From: Saprospiraceae bacterium
Lineage (GTDB): Bacteria; Bacteroidota; Bacteroidia; Chitinophagales; Saprospiraceae
Direction of reading: 5' to 3'
NCBI GenBank assembly: GCA_016714025.1
Contig: JADJOB010000002.1
Location: 603,501-667,500 of the forward strand
Length of the DNA: 64,000 nt
Part shown: piece after piece, positions 18,094 to 25,686 of the stretch
How the letters are laid out: every line of letters starts with the position of its first letter
Position numbering within the stretch: position 1 is the stretch's first letter
The notes under the pieces: generated by a model
What the model saw: only the letters and a program-made list of their open reading frames with translations
What the model was told of the DNA's origin: nothing
The model's database searches: none
Position numbers and translations under genes: made by a program

Positions 18094-18873
18094 CTATAAA
18101 TCTTTTCGATTAAATCCACGGATTGCATAAAGGATCGGAATTAGCATCCAAAGCAACATGATCCCGCCGGTATAAAATATTCCTTGTACACTTCCAAAAA
18201 ATTCTTTGTACAAAGCTCCGGTATAACCCATCAACGCACTGACATCCATTTTAAGCATAACAGAAACTCTTGCTAAATCAATGGGATTTAATGCGGTCAA
18301 CAAAAGCGTGATTTTTTCTAGCGGATAATCACTGAAATTAAATAAAATCATCAGGACCAGGCCGTCATAAATTAAAGCAAAATAAAACCATAACAATAAG
18401 ATGATTCCGATTCCTCTGGCTTTATCTCTTGAATGTACGGACGCAAAAAATGCCAGGGAAGTACATACGCTTGTTAAAGCAATCCCTGTCCACAACAATG
18501 TAAGACTGCTCTCAGTAGGATTGTAAATTAAAATTGGGATTCCCATGCCTAGCAGCAGGGCCAAAATCAAAGAAGAGGCCGTGCTCAGAAATTCACTCCA
18601 CAATACGCGACTCCTGCTGAGAGGCTGCGATAACAACATCTCTATAAATTCATACGAGTTGTAATAATGTATGGTCGCAAAGATCATACTAATCAATGGG
18701 ATGGTAACCAACTGAATGTTGAGCAAACTCAGTACGGCCTTACTGGTATTTTCCTCGAGATTAAATAATAACATACTAACCAAAAAAAGGAATACCGTAT
18801 AGGCCAATATTACTTTATTGCGAACGATATCATAAAATATGTATTTAGACAATTTCCACATGTGTTGCTTCAT
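18094..18873 (-). CDS. nosY: NosY-type ABC transporter permease
   Basis: 259 residues with six hydrophobic segments (about 17-38, 50-70, 92-118, 128-148, 155-180, 232-250), an ABC-2 permease. It is the last gene of the nos operon and overlaps the 3' end of the nosF-type ATPase gene, so it is translationally coupled. NosFY with NosD supply the sulfur species and/or copper processing needed to build the CuZ cluster of N2O reductase. An internal ATG at 18861 is an alternative start that reduces the overlap. The gene is convergent with the GH28-like gene across a 126-nt gap without an obvious strong terminator. Confidence 0.85.
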   Translation of the reverse strand: MKQHMWKLSKYIFYDIVRNKVILAYTVFLFLVSMLLFNLEENTSKAVLSLLNIQLVTIPLISMIFATIHYYNSYEFIEMLLSQPLSRSRVLWSEFLSTASSLILALLLGMGIPILIYNPTESSLTLLWTGIALTSVCTSLAFFASVHSRDKARGIGIILLLWFYFALIYDGLVLMILFNFSDYPLEKITLLLTALNPIDLARVSVMLKMDVSALMGYTGALYKEFFGSVQGIFYTGGIMLLWMLIPILYAIRGFNRKDL

Positions 18874-19573
18874 TTTTAATCTTCATAAACCTCGCAATTG
18901 CCTTTCCAAATTTTTCCTCTCCAGTTTGTTGTTTCAATTCATTTAAATTACCATTAAATTGAATGGTGCCTTCCTGTAAATACAATACGTGTGTGGTTAA
19001 ATCATCCAAATCACTTAATATATGGGAGGTAATTAAAATCAACTTACCCTTAGCTTTTTCTCGTTGTATTTTTTCCTTAAGCAGTTCAGAAGACAGAGGA
19101 TCAAGTCCGGCTGTGGGTTCATCCAATATTAAAATTTCAGGATCAAATAGAAATGCAACTGCAGCACTTACTTTTTGTCTGGTCCCACCACTCAAACTTC
19201 TCATGGGTTTTTCCCAAATGTCATGTAATTTATAAAGCTCCAGCATTTCTTCATCTAAATTCACCGAACTGCGAATGGACTTCAATAAACTAAACAACTG
19301 ACCTACCTTCATTTGATCTGGATACCTGCCAATCTGAGGCATATACCCAATTTTTTTGCGATAGCTTTCATCTTTAAAAATAGATGCTCCATCTAACTCA
19401 ATTTGACCCCGGTCTGGCCTAACCAATCCAAGGATGCATTTTATCAATGTGGTTTTACCAGATCCATTGGGACCAATCAATGAAATCACCTGGCCTTTAT
19501 TGAATTGTACGTGGATGTCGTTCAATGCAACTAATTTTTTAAATCGCTTCTCTAAACCACTAATCCGAATCAT
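18845..19573 (-). CDS. nosF: NosF-type ABC transporter ATPase
   Basis: 242 residues with all ABC ATPase marks: Walker A GPNGSGKT near residue 33, signature LSGGTRQKV near residue 127, Walker B ILILDEPTAGLDP near residue 147 and the switch histidine in LITSHILSD. Its start codon overlaps the nosD stop by 4 nt and its 3' end overlaps nosY. With NosD and NosY it forms the maturation complex for NosZ. Assignment as NosF rests on position between nosD and nosY. Confidence 0.9.
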   Translation of the reverse strand: MIRISGLEKRFKKLVALNDIHVQFNKGQVISLIGPNGSGKTTLIKCILGLVRPDRGQIELDGASIFKDESYRKKIGYMPQIGRYPDQMKVGQLFSLLKSIRSSVNLDEEMLELYKLHDIWEKPMRSLSGGTRQKVSAAVAFLFDPEILILDEPTAGLDPLSSELLKEKIQREKAKGKLILITSHILSDLDDLTTHVLYLQEGTIQFNGNLNELKQQTGEEKFGKAIARFMKIKNEATHVEIV

Positions 19574-20838
19574 AATTTATTTGGAATTATTTTGGGTTGA
19601 ATGTCAACTAAATTTTCAGGTGTAAGACTTGGAATAGCCTTTTCCGCTTTATCCAGGGTAGCAATTAAAATACTTCGCAATAAAATTAATGCATTCGGAT
19701 TTTGCTCTACGATCATTGAATACATGCTTACCGGATGATAGGGTATGTCTCCAAATCCATCTTTGGTTCGGTCGTATCCTTCGTATTTATCCCAGTAGTT
19801 TTGACTAAATCGACTCAATACATTGCTTCCGTTAGTGGCAACGTCGAAGGTATTTCCAATAAAATTATTGTGCTGAAACTGGATGTCGTTGCAACTGGCC
19901 TGGACTTTTAAAGCCCAGCCATTTTCTTTAAAACGATTCTTTTCAATAACCATTCTGCTGCTGCCTTCCATATGAATGCCTATGGTGTTTTGATCAAACG
20001 TATTGCCAAAAATCCAACTGTCTGAAATATCTTTCAATAAGATGCCATAAGATGAGGCACCCCAGTTGTTTTCAAAGTGATTGGATTCCATCGTGACTTC
20101 GTGCGAATACATCACAGCAACACCAGCTCCGTTTTTTATAAATGTATTATTTGCATAATAATCTTTATGCGAAAACATAAAATGCAATCCATATCGTACG
20201 TTTTCTGTACTGTAATTGTGAAGGATACTGGATTCCGTTACAAACTCAAAATAAATTCCATCTCTGTGTCCACTGATGTGATTGTTTTCAATTAAAGCAT
20301 GGTTGCATTTCCAAAGATGAATTCCATTACCGGAAGTTTGTTCGCTTTCTGCCTGCCCTGCAATCCAATTGTTTTTAATATGAATTTGACTGGTATTTGA
20401 AATATGAATCCCAAAATAAGAATTTTCAATTTTATTATTTTCAATCCGAATATTCTCAGCATCTATACATTTAATTGATGCAAAATCCTTTGTTACCGAT
20501 TTTCCACAATTTATAAATGTGATCCCGGAAACCACAATATTTTTTCCGCTAATTGTTAGTATTTCAAACTGCGACTTTCCGTCTAAGACCGGATGATTGA
20601 TACCTGTAAAAACCATTGTTTGCTGAATGATCAGATTTCCTTCTGAATAATGTCCACCATCTACAATCAGGCTATCGCCCGGTCTGACATTTTGGAGTCC
20701 TTCCTTAATCGTTTTTATTGGGTGATTGGGTCCTACATAAATGGCGGAAGCGTGCAATGAAATATTTAAGAGAACCAAGCACAAACAAACGGCATAAGCT
20801 GAAATTTTAATCTTATTCAATGCTTTGATAAACTGCAT
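19570..20838 (-). CDS. nosD: NosD, periplasmic copper-cluster maturation protein
   Basis: Right-handed parallel beta-helix protein of about 420 residues, the NosD size. Signal peptide from the ATG at 20838 (KISAYAVCLCLVLLNISLHASA); the open frame extends to 20886 but that would overlap nosL by 74 nt. It opens IYVGPNHPIKTIKEGLQN and has CASH-type repeats (NNTFIKNGAGVAVMYSH, NHFENNWGASSYGILLKD) through to the NosD hallmark NYWDKYEGYDRTKDGFGD-like C-terminal block. It hands copper or sulfur to NosZ in the periplasm together with NosFY. Overlap with nosL at one end and nosF at the other shows one operon. Confidence 0.9.
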   Translation of the reverse strand: MQFIKALNKIKISAYAVCLCLVLLNISLHASAIYVGPNHPIKTIKEGLQNVRPGDSLIVDGGHYSEGNLIIQQTMVFTGINHPVLDGKSQFEILTISGKNIVVSGITFINCGKSVTKDFASIKCIDAENIRIENNKIENSYFGIHISNTSQIHIKNNWIAGQAESEQTSGNGIHLWKCNHALIENNHISGHRDGIYFEFVTESSILHNYSTENVRYGLHFMFSHKDYYANNTFIKNGAGVAVMYSHEVTMESNHFENNWGASSYGILLKDISDSWIFGNTFDQNTIGIHMEGSSRMVIEKNRFKENGWALKVQASCNDIQFQHNNFIGNTFDVATNGSNVLSRFSQNYWDKYEGYDRTKDGFGDIPYHPVSMYSMIVEQNPNALILLRSILIATLDKAEKAIPSLTPENLVDIQPKIIPNKL

Positions 20839-21841
20839 TCCAGTCAAATAATTTTGCGTTAGAATTTTCAGCATATTTGTTAGCATTTAATTCATTGGTA
20901 TATGCAGCAAGGTTAAAATTCATCGGACTTTTGATTCCGTCTCCAAAAACAAATGTACATTGATTTACAGAGATGAATGCATTCGGATTGTCATAATCTG
21001 CAACCACCATGGTTTTAATCGTATTGGAATCAAAAGTTCCGGATTTCAATAAACGGATCATGCACCCAATATCATCAAACTTATACAGTTTACCCTTATT
21101 GGTTATAATCTGCGAACCAAATTTTGGATCTACAATTCCCATTTTACACATATAGCAAACATCAGTTCCCAATTTAAATGGTTCTGGTTGCACATTGCAA
21201 GATGAAACCGACAAGACTACTGGAATAATAAGAATTGCTGAAAATTTTATCGGAATTTTAAATGGAAATTTATGATGTCTGTAATATTCATAAATCCATA
21301 GAAGTATCATGATAGATGCTGCTATGATAACAATCCAGCCTCCTATATCCGGGAGGGAATAGGCATCAAAATTTAAGAGTCGTTTATGGCCCAACAACGG
21401 TGGTTGATAGGAGAGTCCTGGCACTTTAATAGCTGCCGTTTCATCCAGATTGTGTCCATAATCATAACCCCATCTGTAAAAATCAAACATAGCAAATACC
21501 CCACCAAATGCAGTAAATACAATATACCAAAATAAGATTGCCAATCGGCCGAAATAGGCTACTAACAAACCTAACAAAATATAAAATCCCACTACATAAA
21601 TTAAAAATTCAAATTCAGGAAACATTTCCACTTTGATGTGTCGCATTCCAATATAGTGATTTAAACCATTGATAATTTCTACATCTCCTTTTAAAGTGTT
21701 TAGCCAGATTTTCATGGTTAAGCCTTCAGGATACTGCGGTGCAAATAAGTCAATTCGCCATATTGGAACAAAATAAGTAACAATCAATGTAAGGGAAGTC
21801 AAGGCTACAATGATCCTGGATTTATTTGTAATTTTTGTCAT
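20813..21841 (-). CDS. nosL: NosL copper chaperone fused to an N-terminal membrane domain
   Basis: 342 residues. The C-terminal ~130 residues are NosL: a lipobox-like SVSSC, then the Cu(I)-binding DVCYMCKMGI motif and the FDDIGCMIRL block. The N-terminal ~210 residues are a membrane domain with about five helices (about 10-29, 75-97, 99-120, 168-190, 203-220), absent from classical lipoprotein NosL. The last helix ends in the Cys that would be the lipobox in the separate form, so this looks like a fusion of an upstream nos-cluster membrane protein with nosL. NosL delivers copper to apo-NosZ. Placed between the fasciclin gene and nosD. Confidence 0.88.
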   Translation of the reverse strand: MTKITNKSRIIVALTSLTLIVTYFVPIWRIDLFAPQYPEGLTMKIWLNTLKGDVEIINGLNHYIGMRHIKVEMFPEFEFLIYVVGFYILLGLLVAYFGRLAILFWYIVFTAFGGVFAMFDFYRWGYDYGHNLDETAAIKVPGLSYQPPLLGHKRLLNFDAYSLPDIGGWIVIIAASIMILLWIYEYYRHHKFPFKIPIKFSAILIIPVVLSVSSCNVQPEPFKLGTDVCYMCKMGIVDPKFGSQIITNKGKLYKFDDIGCMIRLLKSGTFDSNTIKTMVVADYDNPNAFISVNQCTFVFGDGIKSPMNFNLAAYTNELNANKYAENSNAKLFDWNAVYQSIE

Positions 21842-21925
21842 AGTATAATATTTGAAAAAAATACGGGCCGGGTAATTAATACACCGACCCGTTTACTCAA
21901 ATTAAATGCTTCTGGAACTCTATGT

Positions 21926-22483
21926 TCATTTTGTAGGAGGCAATAAGACTCCATCCACGATATATATCAGTCCATTGGTTGCGGGAACTGTTGCTATTAC
22001 ATTTGCATTCCCATTAACCATCATCTTTCCATCTTTCAGTTGAATAGTAATGTCATCACCACTTGCCATTCCAATGGTTTGTCCATCTTGTAAATATTCC
22101 TGCTTATAAACTCCAACTGCTACGTGGTATTCGAGAATCCCTTTCAGTGCATCCTTTTTATCAGGTTTCATCAAACCTTCAACAGTGCCTGCGGGAAGTT
22201 TATCAAAAGCTGCATTGGTAGGAGCAAAAACAGTAAATGGACCTGCATTTGCAAGATCATTGACATATTCTGCTTGTTTAAGCGCTGCAACCAAGGTGGT
22301 ATGATCAGGTGAGCCAACTGCAATTTTCACAATATCCTTTTGTGAATCATTGTCCTGTACACCTGCTTGCCCTAAATCTGCTTCTGCAGCGGGAGTAGCT
22401 GCAGCTTCGGTTTCTGTTTTTGTTGGTGCATTGCATGCACTAAATAATGCTGCACCCAGTAGAATTAATTTATAAATTTTCAT
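21926..22483 (-). CDS. Fasciclin (FAS1) domain lipoprotein in the nos operon
   Basis: 185 residues. An N-terminal lipoprotein signal (LLGAALFSAC) leads into an Ala/Glu/Thr linker and one FAS1 domain (about 50-183) with the H1 motif GPFTVFAPTNAAFDKLP and the H2 region NGLIYIVDGVLLPP. FAS1 domains mediate protein-protein or surface contacts. Its placement 39 nt downstream of nosZ and upstream of nosL, all on the same strand, suggests a role in the envelope with N2O reductase, such as holding NosZ or its cytochrome at the membrane, but this is inference. Confidence 0.85.
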   Translation of the reverse strand: MKIYKLILLGAALFSACNAPTKTETEAAATPAAEADLGQAGVQDNDSQKDIVKIAVGSPDHTTLVAALKQAEYVNDLANAGPFTVFAPTNAAFDKLPAGTVEGLMKPDKKDALKGILEYHVAVGVYKQEYLQDGQTIGMASGDDITIQLKDGKMMVNGNANVIATVPATNGLIYIVDGVLLPPTK

Positions 22484-22521
22484 ATGGATTCGATTTTGAA
22501 TGAAATATTATGATGAATAAA

Positions 22522-24516
22522 TTATTTAGCTACAGGAGCTGCTGCCTCAACTTTTTTACCAGTGCTAAATGTAATGGGTACATTGGATCCAGGTGGACTA
22601 ACCCGAATGTATCCTTGCATTTCCTGGTGCAATGCTGAACAAAAATCAGTGCAATACATTGGAAAAACACCAATCCGATCTGGTTTCCATAGCAAGGTTT
22701 GTGTTTCTCCAGGCATAATCAATAACTCAGCATTGTTAGCTCCTTTCACTGCAAATCCATGGGGTACATCCCAATCTTGTTCGAGATTGGTTACGTGGAA
22801 ATAAACTACATCTCCTAATTTAACCCCTTCAATATTATCTGGAACAAAGTGCGAACGGATTGATGACATGTAAACATGTACTTCATTTCCTTTGCGTTCT
22901 ACTTTCGCATGTTTTTCACCCAAAGTTGCATATGGGTTTTTATTTTCTTCTATTTTATAAACTTTGACGCTGTTTTTAGAAATAAGTTCTGCCGGAATTG
23001 CTTCTGCATAATGTGGCTCACCAATAGTCGGAAAGTCTAACAACAATTTCATTTTATCGCCATCAATAGAATACAATTGTGCACTTTGTGTTAACTCAGG
23101 ACCTGTGGGTAAATAGCGGTCTTTGGTAATTTTGTTGTAAGCAATTACGTATTTGCCCCAAGGTTTCTTAGTAGGTCCTCCTGGAACGCACAAGTGACCA
23201 ATGGAGTAATATGTTGGTACCCGATCCAATACTTGCAAATCACTAACTCTCCATTTTACGATTTCTGAAGACACAAAAAATGAAGTATAAGCATTTCCTT
23301 TATCATCAAATTCAGTATGCAAGGGGCCCAAACCTGGCTTTTTAACTTCACCATGTAAAACTGCTTCGTATTTCAATACTGGAATTCCTTCGTAATCTCC
23401 ATCAAAATTTTTAGCAGCAATTGCTTCTTGAATTTTTGTGAATGAAAATACAGGAATCATAGCTGCTAATTTTCCGCTACCCACTATGTATTCTCCTGTT
23501 GGATCGGTATCACAACCGTGTGGAGATTTTGGACAAGGCATAAAATAGACCATGTCCGGACAATCTTTTGGATCCAGAACAATCACTTCCGTTTCAATTT
23601 TTGATGTTGCACTGTGTGTTTGTTCGCTGTATGTATTGTGAGCATATTTAACTGCTTTTTTCATGCCTTTGCCCTGAGCAAGGTATTCTTCTGCTTTTTT
23701 CCAATTGACCGCCATAACAAAATCTTTGTCTTTTTGACTGGCGTTCACTTCCAATAAGGTATTGGCGCGCTCAGAATTATAACAGCTAAAGAAAAACCAT
23801 CCGTGAGATTTTCCTTTACCGGCACGCGCTAAGTCAAAATTGATACCCGGCAATAGTATTTGGAAAGCTATCTTCATAGCACCGTCATTTTTATCAACAC
23901 TAATAAAGCTTACAGTTCCTCTAAAGTTTTCTTTATAAGTTGAAATTGCTACATCTTGCTTGTCTCCTATAGGTACACTGAATCGCGTTCCAGCAACAAC
24001 ATATTCTGTGTTCTCTGTAACAAAAGGCGAAGAGTGATTTCCTCCACTATTTGGAATTTCAATTATTTCTGCGGTACGGAATGTCTTTAAATCAAGACGA
24101 GCAATCCGCGGAGTATTGTTTGCATTTCCAAATGCCCATCTACCATCATGTACCCCATCAGTTACTGAAAGTGCTGGGTGGTGTAAATCATCCCAAGGCA
24201 CAAATCCATGAGAAGTATTCAGCATGGGTTTGGTTTCTTCTGCGTATCCATATCCTTTCTCTGGATCAACAGAGAAAACTGGAATTACTCGAAATAGTCT
24301 ACCAGAAGGCAATCCATAAACAGACATTTGTCCGCTAAATCCCCCGGAAACAAAGTTGTAAAACTCATCGTATTTTCCTGGTGGGACATAAGCCTTAACA
24401 GCCGCATCACCGCTTACAGCAGTTTGAATTCCTTTTGGCTTGCAAGCATTCATACACATTGCAAGTGAAAAGAGTCCCAATAAAATGGGAAGATATTTTA
24501 GCTTTCTTAGTTTCAT
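22522..24516 (-). CDS. nosZ: Nitrous oxide reductase, clade II type lipoprotein
   Basis: About 664 residues from the ATG at 24516, chosen because it gives a Sec/lipoprotein signal (LPILLGLFSLAMCMNAC) and clears the cytochrome gene; the frame extends to 24564. The seven-bladed propeller holds CuZ histidines seen in DDLHHPALS, CPKSPHGCD, LGPLHTEFD, YSIGHLCVPG and GEPHYAEA. The C-terminal cupredoxin has the CuA motif CTDFCSALHQEMQGY. It reduces N2O to N2 in the periplasm using electrons from a c-type cytochrome. There is no Tat signal, which with the nosZ-nosL-nosD-nosFY context marks the Sec-exported clade II found in Bacteroidota. Confidence 0.96.
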   Translation of the reverse strand: MKLRKLKYLPILLGLFSLAMCMNACKPKGIQTAVSGDAAVKAYVPPGKYDEFYNFVSGGFSGQMSVYGLPSGRLFRVIPVFSVDPEKGYGYAEETKPMLNTSHGFVPWDDLHHPALSVTDGVHDGRWAFGNANNTPRIARLDLKTFRTAEIIEIPNSGGNHSSPFVTENTEYVVAGTRFSVPIGDKQDVAISTYKENFRGTVSFISVDKNDGAMKIAFQILLPGINFDLARAGKGKSHGWFFFSCYNSERANTLLEVNASQKDKDFVMAVNWKKAEEYLAQGKGMKKAVKYAHNTYSEQTHSATSKIETEVIVLDPKDCPDMVYFMPCPKSPHGCDTDPTGEYIVGSGKLAAMIPVFSFTKIQEAIAAKNFDGDYEGIPVLKYEAVLHGEVKKPGLGPLHTEFDDKGNAYTSFFVSSEIVKWRVSDLQVLDRVPTYYSIGHLCVPGGPTKKPWGKYVIAYNKITKDRYLPTGPELTQSAQLYSIDGDKMKLLLDFPTIGEPHYAEAIPAELISKNSVKVYKIEENKNPYATLGEKHAKVERKGNEVHVYMSSIRSHFVPDNIEGVKLGDVVYFHVTNLEQDWDVPHGFAVKGANNAELLIMPGETQTLLWKPDRIGVFPMYCTDFCSALHQEMQGYIRVSPPGSNVPITFSTGKKVEAAAPVAK

Positions 24517-24547
24517 TTTAATAAATTTTGTATGATAGATTGTATAT

Positions 24548-25021
24548 TTATTTTTCACCATCATTGGATCTCATAAACTCAATCACCTGGCGTGCTTCTT
24601 CTTTGCTTACATTTTGATTGGGCATTCTTACCAAACATTGCTCGAGTAATTTTTGTGCTTCCTCGTCTTTTTCCAACATCATATCGACATTGGTAATCAT
24701 ATTAACAATCCAGGTGGGATTTCTTCTTTTTGTAACACCAGCCCATCCCGGTCCAACCAATTTTTCGTCTGTGAGCTTATGACATGCTAAACATTTGAGG
24801 TCATAAATATTTTTTCCTCCGGTTACCCATTCGGCATTCAATGGGCTAGAAAATACTATTTCACCTTCTTTTACTTCCGTTCCATGCACTTCTGGTTGAT
24901 TTTTGGTTAGTTCTTGTACATCATACATTTTAGCGTCTTTTTTAACGCCTTCACTACAACCGAGAGGAAGCCAAATAAGGCCTAGAAAAAGAGCCGAATA
25001 AATTAATAATTTAGTTTTCAT
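24548..25021 (-). CDS. Monohaem cytochrome c lipoprotein, first gene of the nos operon
   Basis: 157 residues. Lipoprotein signal (SALFLGLIWLPLGC), then one class I cytochrome c domain with the haem motif CLACH near residue 83 and a candidate methionine ligand in VRMPNQNVS near residue 133. Gene order directly upstream of nosZ indicates it is the electron donor to the CuA site of NosZ, probably drawing from the quinol-oxidising alternative complex III or similar (inference). It is the promoter-proximal gene; an FNR-like box and a -7 element lie just upstream. Confidence 0.88.
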   Translation of the reverse strand: MKTKLLIYSALFLGLIWLPLGCSEGVKKDAKMYDVQELTKNQPEVHGTEVKEGEIVFSSPLNAEWVTGGKNIYDLKCLACHKLTDEKLVGPGWAGVTKRRNPTWIVNMITNVDMMLEKDEEAQKLLEQCLVRMPNQNVSKEEARQVIEFMRSNDGEK

Positions 25022-25068
25022 GGTCCAGAATTTTTTAATTAAAGATAAAATTGTCTTTTTTAATAATA

Positions 25069-25112
25069 CAAAAATATCCGAATGGCTAATTTTGCCTTAT
25101 GACCATTGTCAA
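25069..25112 (-). promoter_or_regulatory. nos operon promoter with CRP/FNR-like box
   Basis: On the minus strand TATTTTTG (25069-25076) matches the Bacteroidota -7 element exactly, 48 nt before the cytochrome start. Upstream, 25099-25112 reads ATGACCATTGTCAA, a near-perfect dyad of the CRP/FNR class (TTGAC-N4-GTCAT on the coding strand). With transcription starting about 25064 the dyad centre lies near -41.5, the classical class II activator position. This suggests oxygen- or NO-controlled activation of the operon. Confidence 0.55.
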
Positions 25113-25262
25113 CAGGAGCCATGATTTTTGTCACTTGGGTTTGAATGCCATGATCTTGTTTTGGAAATTCTTCCTGAGGGTTCTGGCTGTCTAATTTATA
25201 CCTAGGTGGTATTTTTTGATTTGTTCTCCATTAGTAATTTGTCTCCCAATGAAGGTATTTTT

Positions 25263-25655
25263 GAAACACATAGATACATAGGCACATAGTTTACATAGAA
25301 GATTTTGTATTCTCTTTCTATGTTTTTTCTATGTTTCCTATATTCCTATGTGGTAATCTTTTCATTCGTTTCGGAATGTAAATTTATTTACCCTTGAAAG
25401 CTTTTTTAAAACACATAGATACATAGGGACATAGTTTACATTGAAGAATATTAATTTGGTTTCTCTTTCTATGTTCTATCTATGTTTTCTTTATTCCTAT
25501 GTGGTAATTCTTTGATTGGTTTCGGATTATAAATTTAGGTATCAATGAAGATCTTTTTTGAAACACATAGATACATAGGAACATAGATTACATAGAAGAA
25601 CATTAATTTGTTTTTCTATTTGTTTCATTTATTCTTGTGTAGTAATTTTTTAAAT
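25263..25655. repeat. Three ~145-152-nt repeat units rich in CATAG/CTATG, inverted within each unit
   Basis: Units begin at about 25263, 25408 and 25560 with near-identical GAAACACATAGATACATAGG (first base A in unit 2). Each unit continues ACATAGTTTACATAGAAGA and then carries the complementary CTATGTTT...CCTATGTGG arm, so each can fold as a long hairpin; the third unit is decayed in its right arm. Together with 25113-25262, where I see nothing, this explains the gene-free stretch between the nos promoter and the GMC gene. Confidence 0.85.
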
Positions 25656-25686
25656 TTTGAATACAGCTAATTTCTTAGATTGCAAG

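Noticed and set aside
25263..25655. CRISPR array
   Set aside because: Repeat units are ~150 nt, internally inverted and without unique spacers; no cas genes.
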